From contig CALYLX010000066.1 in the NCBI GenBank assembly GCA_944990035.1, forward strand, positions 992,001 to 1,056,000: a DNA stretch of 64,000 nucleotides. Direction: 5' to 3'. The notes under the pieces are model-generated. The model did no database searches. It was given only the letters and a program-made list of their open reading frames with translations, and was not told the origin of the DNA. This DNA comes from Clitopilus passeckerianus. Taxonomy: Eukaryota; Basidiomycota; Agaricomycetes; Agaricales; Entolomataceae. Within the stretch, counting starts at the first letter, position 1; the number at the start of each line of letters is the position of its first letter. A program made the position numbers and the translations under genes. This document shows, in pieces, positions 45,712-57,800 of the stretch.

Positions 45712-46576
45712 TCAATTCCTTCCTTTACCCCAGAAGTGACGGTCTATGCCCTTGTGGTAGCGTTGTGGGCAGCTAACCGGGTAATGGCCTGGGCCACGAT
45801 GATGGCACAGACGACACACAAAACGAAAGCAATGACACTGTCGGTGTCTGCCTCCACAAATGTAGCATCTGAACCATCTGGGTGGTGGTGGTCTGTTGGC
45901 AAGGTATCCGGTGCGCGGCGCCTTCTGGGACGATACTGTCGAGGGAAGGTTCACCAGCGTTGGTGAGTCGGACTCTGGTGGGCTTTCGAATGCGGAGAGG
46001 TATGGCGTTGGAGGGTTTGCCATTGGGATTGATGTTTTCCTTGTTGTCGTTCTGTTCTTTTTGACGAAGGGGTTATGTTTTATTTTTGCGGCGGTGTGTA
46101 AATTGGTGACGGGAGGAAATGCTCGTAGGGTTCCGCAAACTTGACGTGCAGTGAGGATTGTGACTTCCTCTTCTTGACTTTCCTCAGGCCCCCAGGGATT
46201 GGAGGCAAGGGTTTCAAGTCTGTCTCCTCTGGGTTGTTGAACCAGTTTTGTCGTTCGGGAAGAATTCGTCGAGGAAAGCTGTTCCTCCAATAGCAAAGAA
46301 GAGGTCTGTGAGGGTCTCCTCCGTTTCTCGATCAACTTTGTCCAAAAGTTGATCAAGATCGTCAGTGGTTTTCGCAAATTGGTGGCGCAGGCGAGCCACT
46401 TCGTTGCGAGTTTCGGTTCGTCGGTTTTGGTAGAGGGTTCCTTGTTCTCCCACAGCGGTGAGAGGGTTGTCGTTGCTGCTCCAGGCAGTATGCGTACGGA
46501 GCGCCGTAATAGCGGTATCGGATTTGAAGGTGTTGCGGATGATGGTGCGGTCGTAGGAAGAGGCATTTTGAGACAT
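45712..46576 (-). CDS. Extra 3' ORF of element 1, Cys/His-rich protein
   Basis: This starts 28 bp after the pol stop and ends just before the polypurine tract and 3' LTR, the position env holds in retroviruses. The ATG at 46576 begins MSQNASSYDRTIIRNTFKSD; a coiled-coil-like helix follows (NEVARLRHQFAKTTDDLDQL). After a frameshift near 46214-46240 the frame continues SNPWGPEESQEEEVTILTA. The C terminus is basic and Cys/His-rich: RCYICGGRHRQCHC, then CRLCHHRGPGHYPVSC, which fits C-x2-C-x6-H-x4-C as in a zinc knuckle. There is no signal peptide or membrane segment, so it is not an envelope protein. Nucleic-acid binding is inference. The same ORF is in element 2. Confidence 0.7.
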
Positions 46577-46604
46577 TGTTATATAGTGGATGTGAGTGGG
46601 TTTG

Positions 46605-49600
46605 CTATGTGGTGTCAGGTGAGTTTCTTCCTCTTTTATACTCGGTGAGTATTTTCTTGGCGTTCCGCAGTTCCGACTCGGGCATCCATTCGTTGTCCGC
46701 TGATGGCCATCCCTTCCATTTTACGAGGTATCTGTGTCGCCCTTTGCCTTGTTTCTGATGGGCCACAATTGCTTCTATTTCGTATTCTTCTATTCCGTCG
46801 ATTTCGTCAGGTGGCGGTTTAGAGAAGCTGGGTCCATGCGCTTTGGTGGAGATGTAACGGGTGAGAAGTGACGCGTGAATCACCGGGTGGATCTTCCATC
46901 GTCTTGGCAGGTCGAGTTTATAGGTCAGGTGTCCTTTACCTCAAGTATCTTGAAGGGTCCTTCTCGTTTGGGTGCTAGTTTCTTGGAGATGTTTCCTTGA
47001 TTGAGATTTGTGGCTTCTAACCACACCTTTTCTCCGACTTTGAATGGGGTGAACTGTCGTGTGATCTTCTCTGCCATGCGTTGCGCAGCAAGTGCATGTG
47101 CAGCATTTGCTTCATCGCGTGCTAGCAGAAGTTCCTTGATCCGTTTGTCAACTGCGGGAATTTTGCTAGTGGGAGCAACTGATGGGAGTGCAGGTGGTTC
47201 GTATCCCATCATTAGGTAGAATGGGGTTCGTTTGGTGACAGAGTGTGTTCGGCTGTTGTAGGAGAATTCTAGAGTGGTAATCCATTTGGACCAGGATTCG
47301 GGTTCTGTGCACAGAAGATGCGGAGATAGGCATCAATCTCCTGATTGATCCTTTCTGTCGCACCATCGGTTTGTGGGTGGTAGGCGGTGCTCATGTTGAG
47401 CTTGATTCCAAGGAGTCGTCCCATTTCTTGGAAAACTTTAGAGGCGAATTGAGGTCCTCTGTCTGAAATTCCTTTGTCGGGAAGTCCAAAGCGACGGTAA
47501 ACGTTGTCAATGTAGGCGTTTGCAGTTCCTGTGGCGTCGATTTTCTTTGTGCAAGGGATGAAAATTGCCCCCTTCGTAGCTCCATGGTCGACCACGGCCA
47601 TAATGCTATCGAAACCATCACTCTCTGGGAGATCCGTGTGAAAATCGTACGTCACTAGCGAAAATGGCCTAGTGGTTTCGGATTTGATGGGCATTAATGG
47701 TGGAGCGGTGGGGTGGCGATTGATTTTCATTTGCTGGCACATTGCACAGCCCTGCACAAAGTTCTTGATGAACACTGACATCCCTGGCCACCAGTAGTCC
47801 TTCCGGACTTTTTCCAGTGTCCCAAATTGTCCAGGGTGTCCTGCGCTGGGTAGATCGTGATAACGTTGGACTATCTTCCTTCGGAGGTCTTCGTCATCTG
47901 GTACCACACACTTGTCCTTGTAGTACAAGATGCCATCGTCAAATTTCCAGTCTTCCAGGTTTGATCGGATTGGTGGGGGTCCGTCTTCTTTGGCGGTGCG
48001 AATGGCGTCAACAATCAGTTTGTCATTGACCATCTTGTGTACAATTTCGTCCTTTAGTTCAATGTCAATTGAGCGAAGGAAGAGCTTGTCGGGGAGGAGA
48101 ATGATGTCTTCGTTGTCGGTGTCTTCACCTGGGATGTGGTCTGGTCGTCGAGATAGTGCGTCAGATTGTATCATCTTTGCACCAGGGGTGTGTACAAGTT
48201 TGATGTTAAACTGGGATAGCATCAAATTCCATCTTGCTTGTCGTCGGTTCAACTTCCGGGCTTCTCGGAAGTATGTGAGGTTTTGTGATCGGATAGAATC
48301 ACAACTGAATGTTGGGATCCATGGAAGTAGTGTCGCCAGGTTTCTAATGCGCGGATAATGCCTAGAAGTTCTCGGTCGTAGATTTCATAGTTCCGTTCTG
48401 TTTCCGAGAACGATTTAGATATGAAACCACATGGGTGCCATGATCCGTTGGCGTCACGTTGTTGTAGGACTGCTCCTGTTGCATGTTTTGAGGCGTCGCT
48501 TTCCACCACAAATGGCTTCGTGGGATCAGGCATCAGCAACACAGGCGCTTCCAGGAATTTGTCTTTCAGGGTAGTGAAAGCTTTGTGACATTCATTGGTC
48601 CATTCCCATTTCTTGTCTTTCTTGGTGAGTTCGTTCAGCGGTTTGGCAATTTCCGCATATTTTCCGATGAACCTGCGGTAAAAGTTTCCGAATCCTAGGA
48701 ATGATCGGACTTCCTTTACTGTAGTTGGCGTAGGCCAGTCGCGCATCCCTGCAAGTTTGACAGGGTCCATGGAGATCTTGTTTGGTTCAATGATGAACCC
48801 AAGGTATTCCACTCTTGTGGTGTCAAATTGGCATTTCTCTGCTTTGAGGTAGAGATCGTTGTTTTGTAGTCTTTGTAAGACTCTGCGTGTGCGTTCTCGG
48901 TGTTTTTCTGGATCGTTGGAGAAGATGAGGATGTCGTCCATGTAGATGATGACCCATCCTTCGTCTATCATGTCTCGGAAAAGGTGGTTCATCATTGCTT
49001 GGAAGGTACCGGGTGAGTTCATTAGTCCAAAGAACATCACCATTGGTTCAAATAACCCTCGGTTGGTCTTGAACGCTGCTTTCCATTGGTCACCATCTTT
49101 GATGCGGATGTTGTGATATCCCCATCGAATGTCGAGTTTGGTGAAGACAGTTGCTCCTTTGAGTTTATCGATGAGTTCGCTAGCCAGCGGTAAGGGGTAA
49201 GCGTTAGGTATTGTTCCTTCGTTGAGTCGTCGGTAATCCTGACATGGTCTCAGGGCTTCCGAGTCTTTCTTTGCAACAAAGAAGAACGGAGATGCTTGTG
49301 GGGAGTTGGATTCTCGGATGTATCCTTTGGCTAGATTTTCCTTGAGAAACTCGTCGAGTTTTTCTTGCTCTAAGGGGCTGAGCGGATAGACCTTGCAGTC
49401 TTTTGGCACGAAATCTGTCTTCAGATCTATGGCGTGATCCCAGGGTCGGCTTGGTGGGAATCGTTCAGATGCTGCTTTCTCAAAGACTTTTCTGTAGTCT
49501 TGAAGATAGTCGGGGATGATTTCGTCAAGGGATTTCTTTGGTTCCTTATCTTCTCGTTTATGTTCCAGAGCTTGCGAAATTGATGTTTTCGCACGTATCC

Positions 49601-50416
49601 ACACCTGCTGTGTGTGGTGTCTGGTTGCTGGATGGTGTGTTACCACCGTCTGTCGTATTGTGGTAGTTGGCCTGATTGGCCCGTACACAAGGTAATCCTT
49701 TGTGTGTTCCTGCGTAAGTGGGGTTCCTCCTTGGTGAATATTCCGACTGCCGGTTCGTTCTGGCAGTATGCGATGAGAAAATCTTCATTGATCTCTTCTC
49801 CGTCTTCGACTATTCGGAAATAGTCGCTAAGTCCTTCTGATTTTCCGGGATTCTCTTCGGAACAATCAGGTGCTGGGGTAGGTGGCGTGTTTTCCTCTAG
49901 TAGTTGTTCTCGGATGGCTCTCATCCGCTTGATGTCTACTGCTCGCATCAATGTTTGCGACAGTCGTTGGGTAATGCGTGATTCGTCGATTTCGAGTGTG
50001 CCGTCGCTCCACGATATGATTGGATCTACCCGTTTTAGCCAGGGTAATCCAAAAATCAGGTGGTCTTTCCCGAGTCCAGTGACAAAACATCTTTCCTTGA
50101 TGATGGCTGTCCCTATCTTGGCAATAACCCAGGTAAAGTGGGTAATAGTTCCTTGTTTGTTCAGGGTGCCATCAACGTTTCGTGCTGTAATCGGTTGTCG
50201 GAGTGGGAGTAGTGGGAGGTGATGTGTCTTGGCGAAGACGGAGTCGATAAATGACCCTTGCGCTCCAGAGTCAATGAGAGCTTTTGTGCCGGCGATTGTT
50301 GTATTTCCATCTAGGGGTCTTGTAGAGAGATTGGGATACGCATAGATTCAGCATAAAAATCAGTAGCTACAAGTACACTGGAAATATCAATCGGGCGAGG
50401 AAGTACTGACGTCGGC
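46605..50416 (-). CDS. Pol polyprotein of element 1 (frameshifted)
   Basis: Order in translation: aspartic protease with [13 protein letters not shown] (about 50250-50290), RT with [20 protein letters not shown] and the catalytic IYMDD (Tyr-Met-Asp-Asp at 48933-48944), RNase H with [15 protein letters not shown], integrase with the HHCC zinc finger ([28 protein letters not shown]) and catalytic DDE regions ([33 protein letters not shown]), then a chromodomain ([31 protein letters not shown]). Protease-first order and a terminal chromodomain mark a chromovirus. Pol starts in the +1 frame overlapping the gag end. Breaks against element 2 are at about 50318, 48287 and 47298, all single-base differences in short homopolymers. 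Confidence 0.92.
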
Positions 50417-51359
50417 TTTGCAGTCTTCCTCTTTAAAACCCTCAGCCTCTGCTTCAGTGTAGAATTCAGCGGCTTCTTCTTGGGGCATGTCAGCTAGGAC
50501 TGCTCTGACATATTTGATCAACTCGGCTCCCTTCTCAGGTTTCTTGTGGAATCGGCTGTCGTTGTTGCTAGGGTAGGTTCTTCCAAAATTCTTCCTTTGA
50601 AGACATTGTTGGATCGTGTGACCTTTCTTGGAGCAATAGTAGCACAAGTTGTTCTTCTTGTGATGTTCTCTTTCCTCCTGGGTGAGGCGGCGTTTGGGTG
50701 GATCAGTGGTGAAACGATCAACATCCATAGCCATTGGGTCTCGGGCTCCAGTAGGTGTTTTGTAAGCACCTTTGACCATATCAGATGTCTTGATGATACG
50801 GGTATGTCCCATGATTGTCTTGGCACGTCGCCAGTTGTTGTCAAACTGGACGGCTTTCTTGACCCAATCGTCGAATGTGGTAGGAGGAATCGGAAAAGAG
50901 AATTTTCTCTCGGAGTTTGGGGGTAAGTCCTTCCATGAAGATCTCAATCTTTGCAGTGTCACCGCTGAGATCAGTTCGTGCAAGAATATTCTTGAAGACG
51001 GTGACAAATTCGTCAGCTGTCCCATCCTGTCGTAAGGCTTTGAGTTGGAGGAGTGCGGCAGCTTTGTCGTCGGTAGGGGAAAAGGCTTCTTTGAATTGGT
51101 TGATAAATTCAGCGTAGGTGGCTTTCCTTTCAGCTGCTGAATATTTATCGTGAAATTCTAATCCCCATGCTGCTGCAGTTCCTTCTTTGAGGAAGGATAG
51201 GGCGATGCGAATCTTCTTGTCATCTTCGAGTTGGTTGAGGTTGTTTAGGATGAGGTAGTCTTCAAGTTCCTGAATGAACTTTCTGGTCTTGGATCGGTCT
51301 CCGGAGAACGTTTGGGGTTTGGCTCCAATGTCCTTCTTGTTGTTGTTGTCTTGTGACAT
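50387..51359 (-). CDS. Gag of element 1 (frameshifted)
   Basis: The ATG at 51359 begins MSQDNNNKKDIGAKPQTFSG. The capsid-like region contains KFIQELEDYLILNN, AAWGLEFHDKYS and LARTDLSGDTAKIEIFMEG. A CCHC zinc knuckle, CYYCSKKGHTIQQC, lies near 50610-50655, followed by a stop at 50387. Two bases are missing near 50886 (after KILFSDS) compared with element 2, which breaks the frame between capsid and knuckle. Upstream the same frame is open for about 170 further codons without an ATG (an acidic EEEEEEHQVQQQ segment), so a longer Gag using an intron or unusual start is possible. Confidence 0.88.
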
Positions 51360-51953
51360 TTCGTAGTCGAAATCGAAGTCGGTCTCTGGTTCAATTGTTT
51401 CTGCACTGGGCGCTCCTCTGGCTCAGCTGTGGGGCTCTCCTCTAGCTGTTGTTGTACTTGGTGTTCTTCTTCTTCCTCTTCGGGCAAGACAGAAGCGCTG
51501 GTAGACGGGACTAGTGATGGGTTCCTGGATATTGCTGTGGGTAATGGTGCGAAGCGTCGCTGTTCCTCCTCGTCTACTTCAATGTCGTGTTCTCGTTGAG
51601 CTCGGACAATAGCAGGGGTCTTATGAGGTCGTTCAGGGGTAGGGAAGTCTAGAGCGTGGAAGTGTCTGCTTTCAACGGCAACGGTGGTGAATGTGAATTT
51701 GCCAAGGGAGAGAGGCGTAGCACCAGCGGTTATTGTTGTGATTAAAACCGCAGTAGCTTCCGTTGGTGAACTTGTAGACGTTGTTGGTTCCTTCTACTAG
51801 AGTGGTATTTCGTGGCGGGTGGTCTGCCCTGTGTACGACCGTGGTGACTGAGTGGTAGCCGCAACGGCAATCGGCCTGTTGCGTGCTTCTGCTGTGTTGT
51901 CGTGGGGTGGGCCTGCGCTAACAATGAGCGGGCCTTCTGAACAGCTTGACCTT

Positions 51954-52418
51954 TGTTAAGGCAGAGCCTAACAACTTAGGTAATACTGTTTACGCTCGAT
52001 GTCTTTGATAAACAAAGACAGAGATTTGTCAGCAGCTGCGGCTGTACTGACGACCTGGTGAGATTGACGAAGCAAGGGACTTAAAGGCGAAATAGAGAAC
52101 TAAGCAGTTAGGTAGATTGCCTAGGTCAAGCTGAGGAGCCTTGACCAAATGGTACAGGTTTATATACCTATCTAGTAGTTCTAAATATAGCACATGCGCA
52201 GCATGCTGAGTAAGTAATGAGTCATGCGCAGCATGATGAGTAAGTACATGAGTCAGAAAGAGTCAGATAAGGTATAAGTCTCTCACGATCGTGAGAGATG
52301 CGGAGTAAGCATGGAAAAAGATGAAAAATGCGCAGTGATGCGCAGCATATGTGAGTAATCGTGCATAGGTAAGCGGGCCGGGGTATGTAAGGAGAAACAT
52401 GTAAGCAAAATCATAACA
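51954..52418 (-). repeat. LTR of element 1 (5' LTR in element direction)
   Basis: 465 bp, identical to the other LTR of element 1 except for one G in a GGGG run as far as can be read. It provides the element promoter. Confidence 0.95.
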
Positions 52419-53382
52419 CTGCCATTCGGGATAGATTATGAGTGTATATTTCTTTTGAATGTTCTTTGGAGAGGCTTTTGACATTCAATCTGACAACACT
52501 TGATCGACTGCAGGGAGAGACGTACCCGAACAATGTGTTCAGTATATTGGATACATGCCAGACTGGACAATCTCCTGACCTCTCCTACAGATGGAATGAT
52601 TATTCATCCCCATAGCAAGCTCGATCACTTATCTTGGACCTAATCCCGGCTAGATCAGACCAGGATCATCATGTGCACGCACGCCCTCTCAAGAGCTTAT
52701 AAAAGTTAATATATATAAAGCCAAGCTATCGGCAGCCAAACCTTCAGAAACAACCATGACGTCGGATTTCTCTAAAGTCCCGCCTATGGCTACTCTCAAA
52801 TCTGTCCCCTTTGAAGTCAGAATCGATGATACTGCCTTGGAGGAACTAAAGACCCTTTTAAAGAAGGCCAAATTTCCCAAAGACACGTTCGAAAACAACA
52901 CTGAAGATGGTACCTTTGGAGTATCAAAGGGATAGGTGTCCGATACAGTTGACTACTGGGCGGAGTATTTCGATTGGTGAGTTGATTGCACTAGAATTTG
53001 CATCTGGATCTTGACAGCAGCGTCCATCATCTAGGCGCAAACAAGAAGCGAAGATCAACTCCATTCCTCACTTTAAAGTCCCTGTCAAAGACGATGACAA
53101 AACCGTGTACGACATCCACTTCGTAGTGTTGTTCTCTCAGAAAGAGAGCACACTGCCCTTGTTCTTTTTCCATGGCTGGCCTGGTAGCTTCCTTGAATTC
53201 CAATCAATACTGGATCTCCTTCGTACTAAGTTTACTCCAGAGACACTACCCTACCACATCATCGTACCTTCTCTACCGGGTTTCACATTCTCTGAACTGC
53301 CGTCCTTGAAAGAAGCTTGATCCTAAAGGACGTGGCCCATATTTTCAACCATCTTGCGCTGGGTCTTGGATTCACCCGCTAC

Positions 53383-53867
53383 TGTTAAGGCAGAGCCTAA
53401 CAACTTAGGTAATACTGTTTACGCTCGATGTCTTTGATAAACAAAGACAGAGATTTGTCAGCAGCTGCGGCTGTACTGACGACCTGGTGAGATTGACGAA
53501 GCAAGGGACTTAAAGGCAAAGTAGAGAACTAAGCAGTTAGGTAGATTGCCTAGGTCAAGCTGAGGAGCCTCGACCAAATGGTACAGGTTTATATACCTAT
53601 CTAGTAGTTCTAAATATAGCACATGCGCAGCATGCTGAGTAAGTAATGAGTCATGCGCAGCATGATGAGTAAGTACATGAGTCAGTATGACTCAATGCGA
53701 GTCAGAAAGAGTCAGATAAGGTATAAGTCTCTCACGATCGTGAGAGATGCGGAGTAAGCATGGAAAAAGATGAAAAATGCGCAGTGATGCGCAGCATATG
53801 TGAGTAATCGTGCATAGGTAAGCGGGCCGGGGTATGTAAGGAGAAACATGTAAGCAAAATCATAACA
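53383..53867 (-). repeat. LTR of element 2 (3' LTR in element direction)
   Basis: 485 bp with TG...CA ends. It differs from element 1 LTRs by the 20 bp insert near 53682 and a few transitions; the 20 bp palindrome is intact. Confidence 0.95.
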
Positions 53868-53900
53868 TTACCCTCTCGCTATCGTTGAAGTCTCCTGACT

Positions 53901-54772
53901 TCAATTCCTTCCTTTACCCCAGAAGTGACGGTCTATGCCCTTGTGGTAGCGTTGTGGGCAGCTAACCGGGTAATGGCCTGGGCCACGATGATGGCACAGA
54001 CGACACACAAAACGAAAGCAATGACACTGTCGGTGTCTGCCTCCACAAATGTAGCATCTGAACCATCTGGGTGGTGGTGGTCTGTTGGCAAGGTATCCGG
54101 TGCGCGGCGCCTTCTGGGACGATACTGTCGAGGGGGGAAGGTTCACCAGCGTTGGTGAGTCGGACTCTGGTGGGCTTTCGAATGCGGAGAGGTATGGCGT
54201 TGGAGGGTTTGCCATTGGGATTGATGTTTTCCTTGTTGTCGTTCTGTTCTTTTTTGACGAAGGGGTTATGTTTTATTTTTGCGGCGGTGTGTAAATTGGT
54301 GACGGGAGGAAATGCTCGTAGGGTTCCGCAAACTTGACGTGCAGTGAGGATCGTGACTTCCTCTTCTTGACTTTCCTCAGGCCCCCAGGGATTGGAGGCA
54401 AGGGTTTCGGAAGTCTGTCTCCTTTGGGTTGTTGAACCAGTTTTGTCGTTCGGGGAAGAATTCGTCGAGGAAAGCTGTTCCTCCAATAGCAAAGAAGAGG
54501 TCTGTGAGGGTCTCCTCCGTTTCTCGATCAACTTTGTCCAAAAGTTGATCAAGATCGTCAGTGGTTTTCGCAAATTGGTGGCGCAGACGAGCCACTTCGT
54601 TGCGAGTTTCGGTTCGTCGGTTTTGGTAGAGGGTTCCTTGTTCTCCCACAGCGGTGAGAGGGTTGTCGTTGCTGCTCCAGGCAGTATGCGTACGGAGCGC
54701 CGTAATAGCGGTATCGGATTTGAAGGTGTTGCGGATGATGGTGCGGTCGTAGGAAGAGGCATTTTGAGACAT
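53901..54772 (-). CDS. Extra 3' ORF of element 2, Cys/His-rich protein
   Basis: Counterpart of the element 1 ORF, with the same MSQNASS start (ATG at 54772) and Cys/His-rich end at 53901. Frame breaks lie at different places: after DEFFPE (about 54455) and around VKKEQND (about 54250). The zinc-knuckle region RCYICGGRHRQCHC and CRLCHHRGPGHYPVSC is unchanged. Conservation of this ORF in both copies, at a fixed place after pol, argues it is a real gene of the element. Confidence 0.68.
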
Positions 54773-54800
54773 TGTTATATAGTGGATGTGAGTGGGTTTG

Positions 54801-57800
54801 CTATGTGGTGTCAGGTGAGTTTCTTCCTCTTTTATACTCGGTGAGTATTTTCTTGCGTTCCGCAGTTCTGACTCGGGCATCCATTCGTTGTCCGCTGATG
54901 GCCATCCCTTCCATTTTACGAGGTATCTGTGTCGCCCTTTGCCTTGTTTCTGATGGGCCACAATTGCTTCTATTTCGTATTCTTCTATTCCGTCGATTTC
55001 GTCAGGTGGCGGTTTAGAGAAGCTGGGTCCATGCGCTTTGGTGGAGATGTAACGGGTGAGAAGTGACGCGTGAATCACCGGGTGGATCTTCCATCGTCTT
55101 GGCAGGTCGAGTTTATAGGTCAGGTGTCCTTTACCTCAAGTATCTTGAAGGGTCCTTCTCGTTTGGGTGCTAGTTTCTTGGAGATGTTTCCTGATTGAGA
55201 TTTGTGGCTTCTAACCACACCTTTTCTCCGACTTTGAATGGGGTGAACTGTCGTGTGATCTTCTCTGCCATGCGTTGCGCAGCAAGTGCATGTGCAGCAT
55301 TTGCTTCATCGCGTGCTAGCAGAAGTTCCTTGATCCGTTTGTCAACTGCGGGAATTTTGCTAGTGGGAGCAACTGATGGGAGTGCAGGTGGTTCGTATCC
55401 CATCATTAGGTAGAATGGGGTTCGTTTGGTGACAGAGTGTGTTCGGCTGTTGTAGGAGAATTCTAGAGTGGTAATCCATTTGGACCAGGATTCGGGGTTC
55501 TGTGCACAGAAGATGCGGAGATAGGCATCAATCTCCTGATTGATCCTTTCTGTCGCACCATCAGTTTGTGGGTGGTAGGCGGTGCTCATGTTGAGCTTGA
55601 TTCCAAGGAGTCGTCCCATTTCTTGGAAAACTTTAGAGGCGAATTGAGGTCCTCTGTCTGAAATTCCTTTGTCGGGGAGTCCAAAGCGACGGTAAACGTT
55701 GTCAATGTAGGCGTTTGCAGTTCCTGTGGCGTCGATTTTCTTTGTGCAAGGGATGAAAATTGCCCCTTCGTAGCTCCATGGTCGACCACGGCCATAATGC
55801 TATCGAAACCATCACTCTCTGGGAGATCCGTGTGAAAATCGTACGTCACTAGCGAAAATGGCCTAGTGGTTTCGGATTTGATGGGCATTAATGGTGGAGC
55901 GGTGGGGTGGCGATTGATTTTCATTTGCTGGCACATTGCACAGCCCTGCACAAAGTTCTTGATGAACACTGACATCCCTGGCCACCAGTAGTCCTTCCGG
56001 ACTTTTTCCAGTGTCCCAAATTGTCCAGGGTGTCCTGCGCTGGGTAGATCGTGATAACGTTGGACTATCTTCCTTCGGAGGTCTTCGTCATCTGGTACCA
56101 CACACTTGTCCTTGTAGTACAAGATGCCATCGTCAAATTTCCAGTCTTCCAGGTTTGATCGGATTGGTGGGGGTCCGTCTTCTTTGGCGGTGCGAATGGC
56201 GTCAACAATCAGTTTGTCATTGACCATCTTGTGTACAATTTCGTCCTTTAGTTCAATGTCAATTGAGCGAAGGAAGAGCTTGTCGGGGAGGAGAATGATG
56301 TCTTCGTTGTCGGTGTCTTCACCTGGGATGTGGTCTGGTCGTCGAGATAGTGCGTCAGATTGTATCATCTTTGCACCAGGGGTGTGTACAAGTTTGATGT
56401 TAAACTGGGATAGCATCAAATTCCATCTTGCTTGTCGTCGGTTCAACTTCCGGGCTTCTCGGAAGTATGTGAGGTTTTTGTGATCGGATAGAATCACGAC
56501 TGAATGTTGGGATCCATGGAAGTAGTGTCGCCAGGTTTCTAATGCGCGGATAATGCCTAGAAGTTCTCGGTCGTAGATTTCATAGTTCCGTTCTGTTTCC
56601 GAGAACGATTTAGATATGAAACCACATGGGTGCCATGATCCGTTGGCGTCACGTTGTTGTAGGACTGCTCCTGTTGCATGTTTTGAGGCGTCGCTTTCCA
56701 CCACAAATGGCTTCGTGGGATCAGGCATCAGCAACACAGGCGCTTCCAGGAATTTGTCTTTCAGGGTAGTGAAAGCTTTGTGACATTCATTGGTCCATTC
56801 CCATTTCTTGTCTTTCTTGGTGAGTTCGTTCAGCGGTTTGGCAATTTCCGCATATTTTCCGATGAACCTGCGGTAAAAGTTTCTGAATCCTAGGAATGAT
56901 CGGACTTCCTTTACTGTAGTTGGCGTAGGCCAGTCGCGCATCCCTGCAAGTTTGACAGGGTCCATGGAGATCTTGTTTGGTTCAATGATGAACCCGAGGT
57001 ACTCCACTCTTGTGGTGTCAAATTGGCATTTCTCTGCTTTGAGGTAGAGATCGTTGTCTTGTAGTCTTTGTAAGACTCTGCGTGTGCGTTCGGTGTTTTT
57101 CTGGATCGTTGGAGAAGATGAGGATGTCGTCCATGTAGATGATGACCCATCCTTCGTCTATCATGTCTCGGAAAAGGTGGTTCATCATTGCTTGGAAGGT
57201 ACCGGGTGAGTTCATTAGTCCAAAGAACATCACCATTGGTTCAAATAACCTCGGTTGGTCTTGAACGCTGCTTTCCATTGGTCACCATCTTTGATGCGGA
57301 TGTTGTGATATCCCCATCGAATGTCGAGTTTGGTGAAGACAGTTGCTCCTTTGAGTTTATCGATGAGTTCGCTAGCCAGCGGTAAGGGTAAGCGTTAGGT
57401 ATTGTTCCTTCGTTGAGTCGTCGGTAATCCTGACATGGTCTCAGGGCTTCCGAGTCTTTCTTTGCAACAAAGAAGAACGGAGATGCTTGTGGGGAGTTGG
57501 ATTCTCGGATGTATCCTTTGGCTAGATTTTCCTTGAGAAACTCGTCGAGTTTTTCTTGCTCTAAGGGGCTGAGCGGATAGACCTTGCAGTCTTTTGGCAC
57601 GAAATCTGTCTTCAGATCTATGGCGTGATCCCAGGGTCGGCTTGGTGGGAATCGTTCGGATGCTGCTTTCTCAAAGACTTTTCTGTAGTCTTGAAGATAG
57701 TCGGGGATGATTTCGTCAAGGGATTTCTTTGGTTCCTTATCTTCTCGTTTATGTTCCAGAGCTTGCGAAATTGATGTTTTCGCACGTATCCACACCTGCT

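Larger units (their letters stand above)
45216..52418 (-). mobile_element. Ty3/gypsy chromovirus LTR retrotransposon, element 1
   Basis: 7.2 kb element in minus orientation, bounded by near-identical 464/465 bp LTRs with TG...CA ends, and by the 5 bp target duplication CTGCC. In its own direction it carries gag, pol (protease, RT, RNase H, integrase, chromodomain) and a third ORF before the 3' LTR. A purine-rich tract (GCGAGAGGGTAA) adjoins the 3' LTR at 45680-45691. No primer-binding site matching a common tRNA end was recognised. The LTRs differ by one base in a G run, so insertion was very recent. Relative to element 2 it has several 1-2 bp frame-breaking gaps. Confidence 0.96.
44221..52441 (+). 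pseudogene. Epoxide hydrolase pseudogene 1, split by a retrotransposon
   Basis: Remnant of an alpha/beta-hydrolase epoxide hydrolase. Recognisable pieces are LDELKGLLMNAKLPRDTF with TTEDGSFGVSKAWVENALEY (44294-44408), RQEQRINSFPHF (about 44480-44515), IGEKFVAWSDETPLLDLIL (from 44764), YIKTYLSFSHFPKEINALP and DWITMVGNLVHFFDHD (about 44987-45095), and the C terminus. Lesions: TGG to TGA after ENALEY, loss of the HGWPGS and GGDIGS catalytic region, and a TAG in the last exon. The final exon ends LLSDVESFIAA at 45215 and resumes after the retrotransposon as AAIRDRL plus stop at 52441. The CTGCC duplication (45211-45215, 52419-52423) proves the insertion point. The gene was probably already dead or died soon after. 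Confidence 0.9.

Noticed and set aside
45712..46576. The third retroelement ORF as an envelope gene
   Set aside because: No signal peptide, membrane anchor or glycoprotein-like features; it ends in a basic Cys/His-rich domain.
51742..51924. Small leader ORF before gag in element 1
   Set aside because: It lacks an ATG start, has low-complexity Arg/His/Gln composition and lies in a different frame from the conserved open frame preceding Gag; not supported as a gene.
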